A stretch of DNA of 10,360 bases from Opitutia bacterium UBA6410 (GCA_002437405.1 DJPO01000025.1:20952-31311), one strand, 5' to 3'; counted from the stretch's first letter, positions 1 through 6,042 are shown. The notes: generated from the sequence alone by a model not told the origin. Numbers and translations: made by a program.

Positions 1-180
1 TGGATCGAGAAGGCAGCAGAACAGGGTAATGCCGATGGTCAATGCGCGCTTGGGAATTTATATTATATGGGCGAAGGCGTAGAAAGGAATCCGCGAGAGG
101 CATTAAAATGGTACAAGAAAGCCGCGGAGCAGGGGCATGAAATTGCCCAAAAACGAGTGAAAGATTTGAAATTTTTTTAG
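1..180 (+). CDS. Sel1-repeat protein, C-terminal fragment
   Basis: The reading frame is open from the first base and ends at TAG 178-180, giving the last 59 residues of a longer protein. It carries one clear Sel1-like repeat unit (ADGQCALGNLYYMGEG, then an A-LKWYKKAAEQG helix) and the beginning of the next (GHEIAQKRV). Sel1/TPR-like repeats form helical pairs that scaffold protein-protein contacts, often in secreted or envelope regulators; the partner cannot be told from this fragment. The stop codon shares its last G with the first base of the inferred IS left end, so the natural C-terminus may have been replaced when the IS inserted. Confidence 0.85.
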   Translation, partial: WIEKAAEQGNADGQCALGNLYYMGEGVERNPREALKWYKKAAEQGHEIAQKRVKDLKFF

Positions 181-196
181 GGACTGGCTTAGAATA
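180..196 (+). repeat. IS left terminal inverted repeat
   Basis: GGGACTGGCTTAGAATA matches the right end in inverted orientation at 14 of 17 positions, including an unbroken CTTAGA block. It lies 111 bases before the transposase ATG. Confidence 0.7.
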
Positions 197-255
197 GAAA
201 ACATAAAACGGAGTTCTAAGCAGTATGTTCGTATGTAAATTTATTTGGGCGGCGT

Positions 256-285
256 TTGTCAATTATTTTTTTGACTTTTTATTAT
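256..285 (+). promoter_or_regulatory. Possible transposase promoter
   Basis: TTGTCA at 256-261 and TATTAT at 280-285 are separated by 18 bases, close to a sigma-70 arrangement. Transcription would start a few bases before the transposase ATG at 307. An alternative -35, TTGACT at 271-276, pairs only with a poor -10 (TAATCC at 294-299). The stretch is AT-rich, so a chance match is possible. Confidence 0.35.
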
Positions 286-306
286 GATTTTTCTAATCCC
301 TGTTTT

Positions 307-997
307 ATGCAAAAAAATATTGTTTATCGTTGTAAATTGCCAATATCTAAGCAAAGACGTTTACGCGACCTCTTTATTTCGGGCAGTACTGCCCGCGCCG
401 CCGCTCGCGTTGTCGGCGTCAATCGTATGACGGGGATTTTGTTTTTTAGAAAGCTACGCGAAAAAATCGCTACCGACAGAATCGCGGAAGCGCAAAAAAA
501 AAATCGGCGCGGCAAATGAAATCGTGGAAGTTGACGAATGTTATACCAGCGGCGGCAAAGGCGGGCGCAAGGTTGCCAAGCAGGGGCGCGGGCTAAATGG
601 CAAGATTGCGTTTGCGGGCGCGATTGAACGAAACGGGCGGCGCGTCAGAATCGAACGCATAATTTGCGCAAGCCGCCAATGTCTATCAAGTTTTATTGCG
701 CGAAACATTCGGAGCGGTTCGACCGTCCACACCGACAGTTTTAAAAGCTACTTGGACATTCCGAAATACGGGTATAGACATTTTCGGGTAAACCATTTCT
801 TGACGTTCAAAGACTCCAAAAGCGGAGCTTGCACAAATATAATCGAGAGCGTATGGGCAGTTATGCGCCGCCATTGGCAAAGATTTTGCGGCGGATTCCG
901 AAACAATCTTAATTTGTGGATTGCCGAAATCGAATGGAGAATCGAAAACAGAAAAAACTTGCCCCAAGCTCTCAAAAAAGTTTTAAGACGTGTATGA
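307..997 (+). pseudogene. IS1595-family transposase, frameshifted at an A10 run
   Basis: The N-terminal part (MQKNIVYRCKLPISKQRRL then TARAAARVVGVNRMT) is the helix-turn-helix region typical of IS1016-like transposases. The catalytic part contains VDECY, VHTDSFKSY and NIIESVWAVMRRH, giving a probable DDE triad at D76, D143 and E180 of the joined protein, followed by IAEIEWRIENRK. The two halves are in different frames. Frame 1 runs to TGA at 517-519, while the conserved catalytic domain is in frame 2. The switch maps to ten A residues at 494-503, and losing one A gives a continuous 229-residue protein, the normal family length. This is either an inactivating insertion, a sequencing error in the homopolymer, or a site used by transcriptional slippage. 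ATG 307 is preferred over TTG 256 because homology begins just after it. No strong ribosome site is visible. Confidence 0.85.
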
Positions 998-1209
998 AAT
1001 ATTTTACATTCATAACAATTTTTTTCATACAAATACTTTTTTTCCTGTTAACAATTTCCGCATTAAACGGAGAAATCCCCGTTTTTGTTTTTGTTATGGC
1101 TTGGTTTGTAAACCTTATTATAATTGCGGTAATTCTTGAAAAGTTATTTCGATACAAAAAATTACTTGCGAAATTTCAAGAACAAACAAACACCGCCAAC
1201 AATCAATAA
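994..1209 (+). CDS. Small two-helix membrane protein, IS passenger gene interrupted by phage
   Basis: ATG 994 overlaps the transposase stop (ATGA), so the two genes look translationally coupled and this is probably an IS passenger gene. The 71-residue product has two hydrophobic segments, about residues 3-24 and 29-50, a short loop between them, and a basic tail (EKLFRYKK). I do not recognise a family. The frame crosses the inferred phage border at 1153-1162 and its last residues are antisense to the final phage gene, so this C-terminus is probably not the original one. Joining the left side to the sequence after 9434 gives about 25 different residues and a stop at 9509-9511. Function unknown; the sequence shows only that it would be a membrane protein. 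Confidence 0.55.
   Translation: MKYFTFITIFFIQILFFLLTISALNGEIPVFVFVMAWFVNLIIIAVILEKLFRYKKLLAKFQEQTNTANNQ
1153..1162 (+). repeat. Candidate attachment-site core, left copy
   Basis: TACAAAAAAT is identical to 9425-9434 and lies exactly where the last phage gene stops and the IS passenger frame is broken. The repeat is short and A-rich, so the identity alone is weak; the position at both borders is what supports it. Confidence 0.5.
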
Positions 1210-1464
1210 AGCAAACGGTAGCAAACGCGCATTTTTACCAACACTTACGCCAATATCACCGACGCCGCGCGTAAGTCCCGTTGCTAAATCGGCGGAATTT
1301 TCAGCAATATCGCCATAATTTCCCGAAACAAAGCTTCTTATTCTTGCGGCGTTTACCTCCCCAAATCCTTTCGCCGTGCCCGTTTTGCCATAATACTGAA
1401 TAAATGTAATTGGAGTCGCAATGACTCCACTTACACCGCGTATAAGCTCGCCAATAGATGCCAC
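1162..1464 (-). CDS. Tail-anchored phage membrane protein, 100 aa
   Basis: This is the last gene of the phage array. Its GTG start overlaps the TAG of the preceding gene by one base. The protein has a glycine-rich and weakly amphipathic N-terminal part and a single hydrophobic segment at about residues 81-97, followed by the basic end KFRK. The same layout (soluble part, C-terminal helix, lysine tail) is found in three other phage proteins here, which suggests proteins inserted in the virion's internal membrane. I do not recognise a family. The stop codon touches the candidate attachment core, so the 3' end of this gene marks the phage border. Confidence 0.7.
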   Translation of the reverse strand: MASIGELIRGVSGVIATPITFIQYYGKTGTAKGFGEVNAARIRSFVSGNYGDIAENSADLATGLTRGVGDIGVSVGKNARLLPFALLIVGGVCLFLKFRK

Positions 1465-1676
1465 TATTTGCCCGCCTTTCGTTTCGTTGATGTTTTGCGT
1501 TTTGTCGTTTTTTTCGGTTCGGCGTCTTTAGGGCTTACCTTAAATGTGCCGTCCGAATATGTCGTAATCTTATATTCGCGCGCGACAAGCGGCTTATGTT
1601 TTTCGTTCGAGTAATTCGCGCTTGCGTCGCGATTTACCTTAAACGTGCCCGTTTTCGATATGCGTTTTGTCGCCAT
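1464..1676 (-). CDS. Lysine-rich small phage protein with GTFKV repeat
   Basis: A 70-residue protein with a strong ribosome site (GGAGG eight bases before ATG 1676). It contains two copies of a short motif, TGTFKVNRDA near residue 10 and DGTFKVSPKDA near residue 43, and ends in a strongly basic tail (KKTTKRKTSTKRKAGK). The tail is compatible with binding DNA or acidic membrane lipid, for example as a minor virion protein lying next to the genome. That role is inferred from charge alone. No family recognised. Confidence 0.7.
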   Translation of the reverse strand: MATKRISKTGTFKVNRDASANYSNEKHKPLVAREYKITTYSDGTFKVSPKDAEPKKTTKRKTSTKRKAGK

Positions 1677-1678
1677 TG

Positions 1679-1915
1679 TTAAAACCTCCAGCCGAAACGC
1701 CTAAATCCGTTGAATTGGAGCGTCGAGCCCGCAAGCGGTTTTATTACCGTTTTTTCGGCGCGTTCGGCGATTGCCTTTCTGCGGGCTTCGAGTTCGGCGG
1801 CGTATTCGCGCGCGGCGGCTTCCTCAAGGCTCAAGATTTCTTCGGGCTCTTCGTCCGCACCGATTTTCGACGCGGCTTTAAGTCCGTCTATTACACTTTT
1901 TGCAACGTCTGCCAT
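1679..1915 (-). CDS. Small charged helical phage protein, 78 aa
   Basis: ATG 1915 overlaps the stop of the preceding gene (TAATG) and is preceded by AGGAAAA, a usable ribosome site. The protein is alanine- and glutamate-rich through its centre (EEPEEILSLEEAAAREYAAELEARR), predicted to be one long charged helix or coiled coil, and ends in an aromatic, basic stretch (FNGFRRFGWRF). There is no signal peptide or membrane segment. It is two bases from the next gene, inside the late structural run. Function unknown; a minor structural or assembly factor is the simplest guess. Confidence 0.65.
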   Translation of the reverse strand: MADVAKSVIDGLKAASKIGADEEPEEILSLEEAAAREYAAELEARRKAIAERAEKTVIKPLAGSTLQFNGFRRFGWRF

Positions 1916-2205
1916 TATACATTTTCCTTTCGTCTAAAAAACGCCTTACCGATAAGCGCAAGCGCACCGCCGACGACTGCCGAACCGCCGACCACCACGG
2001 GCGACAAGTTCGGAGCGGCGGAATCTGTCACGCCTTTAAAAAATTCCGCGCCAGCCTGTATGTCTTGCACTGTTTGCGGCGTCAAATTGCCGTCTTTGTC
2101 GTACATCGACGCGCAACCGCCAAAGGCGAACGCGCCCAAGAAGAACACGACCACCATAAACAAGAAGCCGAATTCGTGTTTAGTTTTTTGTATGATTCCT
2201 GCCAT
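1915..2205 (-). CDS. Lipoprotein-like phage membrane protein (possible outer spanin)
   Basis: ATG 2205 gives a 96-residue protein. A longer frame exists upstream, but it only reads the neighbouring gene in the wrong frame. The N-terminus is basic (IIQKTKHEFGF) and followed by a hydrophobic stretch ending FAFGGCASMYD, which resembles a signal peptide with a relaxed lipobox before Cys. A second hydrophobic segment (SPVVVGGSAVVGGALALIG) lies near the C-terminus before a basic end (KAFFRRKENV). The start lies 26 bases inside the upstream gene, whose product has an N-terminal TM helix and a coiled coil. Overlapping TM/coiled-coil and lipoprotein genes are typical of phage spanin pairs, but the second TM segment is not, so the lysis role is tentative. 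Confidence 0.65.
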   Translation of the reverse strand: MAGIIQKTKHEFGFLFMVVVFFLGAFAFGGCASMYDKDGNLTPQTVQDIQAGAEFFKGVTDSAAPNLSPVVVGGSAVVGGALALIGKAFFRRKENV

Positions 2206-2413
2206 AGTTATTTGCTTTCTGTTCCAAAAGATAAATTCGTTTATCGTATGCGCGGAACGTTTTGATTTCGTCCCAAATTGCCGCGACCGTTTTATTGAGT
2301 CCGTCGATTGCCGTTGAAAGTTTTGCGTCTGTCGATTCAAGCCGCGAAAAGCGACCGTAAAGCCACCCGACCACAGGAAAGACGAGCACCGATATTATGT
2401 TTACCCAGTCCAT
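2180..2413 (-). CDS. Small TM plus coiled-coil phage protein (possible inner spanin)
   Basis: The 77-residue protein begins with a hydrophobic helix (about residues 4-19, VNIISVLVFPVVGWLYG), followed by a heptad-like polar region (LESTDAKLSTAIDGLNKTV and onwards to LEQKANN). This is the layout of an inner-membrane spanin subunit or of an XhlA-like holin accessory protein turned end to end. The start codon directly abuts the preceding TAA and no ribosome site stands out, so translation probably depends on coupling. Its 3' end overlaps the next gene, which encodes a lipoprotein-like product. The pairing makes a lysis role plausible; a virion membrane protein is the main alternative. Confidence 0.68.
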   Translation of the reverse strand: MDWVNIISVLVFPVVGWLYGRFSRLESTDAKLSTAIDGLNKTVAAIWDEIKTFRAYDKRIYLLEQKANNYGRNHTKN

Positions 2414-2893
2414 TTACAGCGCGCATATCGCAAATTTAACGTAGTACGATACGCCGCGAACGTCCATTGTTGCATTTTCAACGCCTGTACTTCCCGATGT
2501 TGAATTTAATGTCTGAAGTTTTGACTTATACGCAAAGGAGTTATTATAAACATCGATTTCACCATTCAAAAACGATGTAGTAATTTGATCCGTGCCGCCC
2601 GACGCGTTTTTAACATTAACCGCCAAAGTATGTGTATGCGCGGGAATTGGGACTGTTCGAGAGTTCGAACCGCTCTTTGATTTTACGGCGTTCGACGAAT
2701 CTGCGCCGCGCAATGCGGCACTGCGCAAGTCGGGTAGAGTCGTACCGCCCAAGACGGTTTTTAATCGCGGATATGTATTGCCGTCGAAAGTCGCGCCGTT
2801 GCACTCAAGCCACCCGTGGGGCAGATTGCCTACAAATGCGCGGATTTCGCCAGTTATACCGTTGTTCGATGCGGGGAAAAATTGCGGCAACAT
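2414..2893 (-). CDS. Collar-domain phage adhesin / receptor-binding protein
   Basis: A 159-residue protein with a phage tail-collar domain (PF07484 type) at about residues 14-65: GEIRAFVGNLPHGWLECNGA, then the YPRL and LPDLRSAALRGAD blocks. The HTHT motif at 86-89 and the closing VSYYVKFAICAL are typical of the C-terminal end of collar-domain fibres and of microcystin-dependent proteins. The region between them (about 90-145) is rich in Asn, Ser, Thr and Gly and would be the variable, exposed part. In a tailless phage this is best read as the vertex spike or receptor-binding protein, comparable in role to PM2 P1. It follows the beta-rich structural gene after one base, consistent with a vertex module. 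Confidence 0.85.
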   Translation of the reverse strand: MLPQFFPASNNGITGEIRAFVGNLPHGWLECNGATFDGNTYPRLKTVLGGTTLPDLRSAALRGADSSNAVKSKSGSNSRTVPIPAHTHTLAVNVKNASGGTDQITTSFLNGEIDVYNNSFAYKSKLQTLNSTSGSTGVENATMDVRGVSYYVKFAICAL

Positions 2894-2894
2894 A

Positions 2895-3596
2895 TTACTT
2901 AAATGATTGATAGTTTATTTCGATTTTTGCCCTGCTCGAAAAGACAAACGCCGCGCCGCTACTAAGACCTATCGACGCGTTCGGCGGCAATACAAGCCCC
3001 GCATCTTCTCCGTTTTTACGGGAAAATTTGGATGAATCGTTGAAATAGCCGTAAAAATGCGCGTCGGCATACCCATCAACTCCGCCACCACCGCGAATTA
3101 CTATATCACTTGCGCCGACGTTTTGAACAAGCAAATACGCACGCGCAACATCGGCGGCAACCGCAACAGTGAATTTGCCGTTAATGGAATCATCGTTATT
3201 TGAGATACTGCCCCAATAGTACGGCTCGAGCTGTCTTTCTTCCGTATCGACGCTCCCGACAATTTGCGTGCTTTTATCGTCTACATCGCCGAAGCCCGCC
3301 AGAAAGCGGATTTTTTCCGCCTTTGAAGTATGATTGAAAATTGAAATCTTTTCGTACGTATACCCGTCGAGAAAAGCCGCCAATTTCGGCGAGAAATTGC
3401 GGATAGTGTTGAGAATCCAACCCGAAGAACCGTATTGAATGCCCGACTTAATGAAGACCTCCTCGCCGTTGTCAAACGCCGCGCCGAAACCGCTTGCGGG
3501 AATGTCTACGGCAAGCAGTTTGTCGCCGTGTACCGAGAAATCGAGTTGCCCGCCTGCGGGAACGATACCGACATATTCTTTCAGTGAAAATTTCAT
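2895..3596 (-). CDS. Beta-rich phage structural protein, candidate penton/vertex protein
   Basis: ATG 3596 overlaps the preceding stop (ATGA). The 233-residue product lacks membrane segments and is rich in short hydrophobic strands separated by Gly, Asp and Asn turns, such as AYLLVQNVGASDIVIRGGGG and PPNASIGLSSGAAFVFSSRA, the second resembling the closing strands of a jelly-roll or beta-sandwich. I do not recognise a named family. Its position immediately before the collar-domain adhesin, downstream of the capsid and membrane-protein genes, suggests that it builds the vertex: a penton base holding the spike. This is inference from fold character and gene order, not from a specific motif. Confidence 0.72.
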   Translation of the reverse strand: MKFSLKEYVGIVPAGGQLDFSVHGDKLLAVDIPASGFGAAFDNGEEVFIKSGIQYGSSGWILNTIRNFSPKLAAFLDGYTYEKISIFNHTSKAEKIRFLAGFGDVDDKSTQIVGSVDTEERQLEPYYWGSISNNDDSINGKFTVAVAADVARAYLLVQNVGASDIVIRGGGGVDGYADAHFYGYFNDSSKFSRKNGEDAGLVLPPNASIGLSSGAAFVFSSRAKIEINYQSFK

Positions 3597-3988
3597 TTTG
3601 CGTACTTAGAAAAGAGATAAACGCAACCGACTACGCAAAGCGCACCGCTTGCAAATTTTAGAAAAGATAAAACGTTTTCCTGCGACGTAAGCGCGCTTTC
3701 CTGCTGGGAAACCCGCGCGTTTTCGAGTAGCGATGTTGTACCCGAAAGCGCGAATTGGTTTTGTTTCGTAGTCCAATCGCCCAACATCGAAGTAATGCCT
3801 TTGACGACATTTTCAACGACGGTAAACGCGCCGCCGTCGGTAATGTTTACCGTCGAATTATCGGACGCGCTCACCGCGTGCCCGCCCGATTTTTGCCCTT
3901 GGATTACCTCGGAATCCTGCGCCGTTACAGAATTATCCGTTGTTTGTTGCTCGCTACGCGAGCCGCTGAAGCCCAATGCAGACGCCAT
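3593..3988 (-). CDS. Tail-anchored phage virion protein, 131 aa
   Basis: The N-terminal two thirds are rich in Ser, Thr, Gln and Asn (SEQQTTDNSVTAQDSEVIQG, then STVNITDGGAF), a low-complexity beta-prone style common in structural proteins of tailless phages. A helical segment (ENVLSFLKFAS) leads into one C-terminal membrane helix, about residues 108-127, ending SKYAK. The product would be anchored in the virion membrane with most of its mass facing the capsid or the vertex. The gene lies three bases after the GNAT-like gene and overlaps the penton-like gene, so it may connect membrane and vertex. No family can be named with certainty. Confidence 0.72.
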   Translation of the reverse strand: MASALGFSGSRSEQQTTDNSVTAQDSEVIQGQKSGGHAVSASDNSTVNITDGGAFTVVENVVKGITSMLGDWTTKQNQFALSGTTSLLENARVSQQESALTSQENVLSFLKFASGALCVVGCVYLFSKYAK

Positions 3989-3991
3989 TTC

Positions 3992-4369
3992 CTACAAATC
4001 CTTTTCGTATTTCACATTGCTAATTCGCCAACCGAAGCGGCGGGCGTTCCACAACATACCTTTTCGCGGCGACTCGAAGACGAGTTTTTCGCAATCCATT
4101 TCGCGCGCTTTATTTTCAATCCAGCGGTAAATGTCCGCGCCGTCAACTTGCGTCGAAACGGCAAGCGCACTTATGAAAAAAATGCGCCTGCCGCCGACAA
4201 TCACAACCAAGCAAAGAAGCAACCCGCAAGGCGTACCGTCCGCAAAAAATCCGATTTTGTCGTATTTGGCGATTGCGTCGCCTGCGTCAAAAGTCGAATC
4301 GTTTTGCGGAAGCATTTCGACGAATTTTTCGAAACCCGCAACGGAATCAATGGAGTTCGCCGAAATCAT
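3992..4369 (-). CDS. GNAT-fold acetyltransferase-like phage protein
   Basis: A 125-residue protein overlapping the preceding gene by ATGA. The pattern fits a GNAT fold: an early helix (VAGFEKFVEML), strands around GFFADGTPCGLLLCLVVIV, a strand FFISALAVS leading into a helix DIYRWIENKAREMDC, then KLVFESPRK, an Asn/Arg helix and the closing RFGWRISNVKYEKDL, which matches the typical end of GNAT proteins. The usual acetyl-CoA pyrophosphate loop (Q/RxxGxG/A) is not obvious after the central strand, so activity is doubtful. Small GNAT-like proteins occur in other phage structural regions. It might modify a virion or host protein, or act only as scaffold; the sequence does not decide. Confidence 0.6.
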   Translation of the reverse strand: MISANSIDSVAGFEKFVEMLPQNDSTFDAGDAIAKYDKIGFFADGTPCGLLLCLVVIVGGRRIFFISALAVSTQVDGADIYRWIENKAREMDCEKLVFESPRKGMLWNARRFGWRISNVKYEKDL

Positions 4370-4563
4370 TTTTTAAGCAGGGAAAAGGCGACTAAAACCA
4401 GAGCCGCCACGCCGCAAGCCGCGCCGACAATACCCGCCGCGCTTGAAGTTTTGTTGCCGAATTGCACCGTCTTTGACGTATCCGTAAAAAGATTGGACGA
4501 ATTCGACGCCGAACTTGACGAACTCGGAGTAATCCCGCCGCCGCCGCTAAATGGAAACATCAT
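4366..4563 (-). CDS. Tail-anchored phage membrane peptide, 65 aa
   Basis: The start is an ATGATG doublet overlapping the preceding TGA; either ATG could be used. The N-terminal half is Gly/Ser/Asn-rich and flexible (FPFSGGGGITPSSSSSASNS). Residues 41-63 form one hydrophobic helix rich in Ala, Gly and Val, ending SLLKK. This layout matches small integral membrane proteins of PM2-like virions. The C-terminus overlaps the next start by four bases, so this peptide is embedded in a translationally coupled chain. No specific family recognised. Confidence 0.7.
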   Translation of the reverse strand: MMFPFSGGGGITPSSSSSASNSSNLFTDTSKTVQFGNKTSSAAGIVGAACGVAALVLVAFSLLKK

Positions 4564-4841
4564 TTTAAGACCTTTACCAAAATAAGGAGCAGGACAGCAC
4601 CGCCGCCGACAAGGGCGGCGGTTTTTACAACGTCGGAGCTTACAGAAAAGCCCGTAACAGTCTGTTCGGCGTTGGCTGTTTCCCGCGCGTTAAGTGTTGT
4701 CTCTTTGACAGATTGGGACACGTCTTGAACATTGTCCATTACGTCGCGCGCCGTGTCGGTCGTAGAGCTCGCCCAGCCCAACCCGTCCGATATTGTTTCA
4801 GTCACGCCGTCCCAAATACTGCCCCAACTATTCCAGTCCAC
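4560..4841 (-). CDS. Tail-anchored phage membrane protein, 93 aa
   Basis: Translation starts at GTG 4841, two bases after the capsid-gene stop, with a strong ribosome site (AAGGGGG) inside the capsid 3' end. The first 25 residues are rich in Trp and Gly (DWNSWGSIWDG), the middle (about 28-60) is a polar helix with heptad-like spacing, and residues 74-91 form a hydrophobic membrane helix ending VKVLK. The position immediately after the capsid gene suggests a virion membrane protein contacting the capsid shell, comparable to the PM2 transmembrane proteins next to P2. That comparison is by position and topology only. Confidence 0.72.
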   Translation of the reverse strand: MDWNSWGSIWDGVTETISDGLGWASSTTDTARDVMDNVQDVSQSVKETTLNARETANAEQTVTGFSVSSDVVKTAALVGGGAVLLLILVKVLK

Positions 4842-4843
4842 GG

Positions 4844-5698
4844 CTAAACCCCCTTATACTCTTCGAGCAACAGGGTAAGCGCGCCCGCCGTTTTAGTCGT
4901 ATATTCGACTTCGAACGAATTTGCCGCCCGCAAATCGAGAATGTCGGAATAGCGGTCGGACTCATCGAACGGGATTGTAAGCCAATCCGTAATTGTATTA
5001 AGTCCGTGCTGAAAATTGTAATCTTTGTATTCTTGCAGATTGCGGAATTCGCGAATTGTAAGACCGTCTACCTTGACTTTCGCGCCGCCAATGCAACCCG
5101 TCCCGCCGATTGCGTGAATACGCGAATACGCCGTACGCTGAAGCGTCGAAGTCATCGGAGAACCCGCCGAATCGTTCGGAAGAGTCTGCGACGAATGCCA
5201 AATCATATTGGGCGCGCGGGTGGGAATGTTGCCGCTCGGCAATACGATATATTCGCGCCCAACGCTTACCTTAAATGCGCTTGTCGCCGTGTCGGTGACA
5301 TCGTATTCCAAAGTAAACGAATTTGCGCCACATTGCGGGTACATATGCCAAGCGAAAATATCTTCACCGTTAGGCGTGCGGCGTTGCGGTTCGGCGAAGT
5401 ACATTACAAGACGCGCCGACTTATCGCCGTCGGCAGTGCCCCAACGCGTGTCGATACCGTGTGCCTTATTGATACCCGCCAAGTAGGACGCAAGCGCATA
5501 ATGTCTAATCTGCGTGCCGTTGCGCTTTAGGCGTATGTTTTTAATGCGCGCTTCGACGGCGGCGGCTGTCATTGCCGTTGTACCGTCAGAAATGTCGAGC
5601 CAAACCGAATAATAAGTTGCGCCAAGGGGCAAGTTAAGCGAGCCAGTGCCGCCAGCTTGTCCGCCGTTAGGAGTGGGAAGATTCTGTTGTATTCTCAT
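4844..5698 (-). CDS. Major capsid protein, PM2 P2-like double jelly-roll
   Basis: The 284-residue protein has the length and outline of PM2 P2 (269 residues). The N-terminal NLPLGATYYSVWLDI corresponds to the P2 start, where a similar LPIGQTY is found, and RIKNIRLKRNG matches the P2 IKNVRVELDG strand. Near the C-terminus ITDWLTIPFDESDRYSDILD, then FEVEYTT and LLLEEYKGV, match the second jelly-roll and the ending EYMGV of P2. These alignments are from memory of P2 and were not computed. Double jelly-roll trimers tile the icosahedral shell over the internal membrane. ATG 5698 is chosen because homology starts at once; its ribosome site is weak (A-rich only). No membrane segment or signal peptide is present. 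Confidence 0.87.
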   Translation of the reverse strand: MRIQQNLPTPNGGQAGGTGSLNLPLGATYYSVWLDISDGTTAMTAAAVEARIKNIRLKRNGTQIRHYALASYLAGINKAHGIDTRWGTADGDKSARLVMYFAEPQRRTPNGEDIFAWHMYPQCGANSFTLEYDVTDTATSAFKVSVGREYIVLPSGNIPTRAPNMIWHSSQTLPNDSAGSPMTSTLQRTAYSRIHAIGGTGCIGGAKVKVDGLTIREFRNLQEYKDYNFQHGLNTITDWLTIPFDESDRYSDILDLRAANSFEVEYTTKTAGALTLLLEEYKGV

Positions 5699-5722
5699 AT
5701 AGTTTTTTACAAAATTTGTTCG

Positions 5723-5818
5723 TTATTTCGCGCTTGCGCAAATGTCGCTTACTACGTTGTAAACAACCATTCCAGCGAAGACGCCGAGCCCAGATGCAAG
5801 ATAGATTTTCCAGTTCAT
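5723..5818 (-). CDS. Phage membrane micropeptide, 31 aa
   Basis: ATG 5818 follows the previous stop after three bases and has AGGA about seven bases upstream. The product starts MNWKIYLASGLGVFAGMVVY and ends NVVSDICASAK, so it is almost entirely one membrane helix (about residues 5-24) with short polar ends. It is one of three micropeptides between the ATPase and capsid genes. PM2 encodes several comparably placed small transmembrane virion proteins, so a place in the internal membrane is likely. Confidence 0.65.
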   Translation of the reverse strand: MNWKIYLASGLGVFAGMVVYNVVSDICASAK

Positions 5819-5821
5819 TTT

Positions 5822-5944
5822 TTATCCTACAAGTTTGTTATAAACGGAAACCGCAACGTTATTGCCCCATTTTGTATAAGCAAATGCCGCGCCCGCTCCC
5901 AATATCGCCGACGTCAGAAACGTCGAAATCAGTACCTTTTTCAT
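5822..5944 (-). CDS. Phage membrane micropeptide, 40 aa
   Basis: ATG 5944 lies two bases after the previous stop, with AGGGC 11 bases upstream, a long spacing. The product begins MKKVLISTFLTSAILGAGAA, has one hydrophobic helix at about residues 4-22, then a short polar tail (YTKWGNNVAVSVYNKLVG). The start could look like a signal peptide with an AFA-Y cut, but the whole is short enough that a membrane anchor is more likely. Same cluster and probable role as its two neighbours. Confidence 0.65.
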   Translation of the reverse strand: MKKVLISTFLTSAILGAGAAFAYTKWGNNVAVSVYNKLVG

Positions 5945-5946
5945 TT

Positions 5947-6042
5947 TTAGATTTTGCCCTTTTTATTCAGGATTATTAAGGCATACCCGCCGACAAATGC
6001 GCCAGCGGCAGCCACCAACAAAGATTTTATTGTTCCTTTCAT
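5947..6042 (-). CDS. Phage membrane micropeptide, 31 aa
   Basis: ATG 6042 is preceded by AAAGGGG, a strong but very closely spaced ribosome site. The product, starting MKGTIKSLLVAAAGAFVGGY, has one Ala/Gly-rich membrane helix at about residues 7-25 and a basic tail (LNKKGKI). It opens the capsid-region gene run, right after a TGNTATAAT promoter-like motif. If transcription starts from that motif the message would have almost no leader. Probable virion membrane component. Confidence 0.62.
   Translation of the reverse strand: MKGTIKSLLVAAAGAFVGGYALIILNKKGKI

Noticed and set aside
1667..2317. 216-codon plus-strand frame
   Set aside because: It is antisense to four closely packed small phage genes with their own ribosome sites, and its product shows no domain.
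2206..2340. N-terminal extension of the lipoprotein-like protein to 2340
   Set aside because: It overlaps the TM/coiled-coil gene throughout and would bury the signal-like segment far from the N-terminus.
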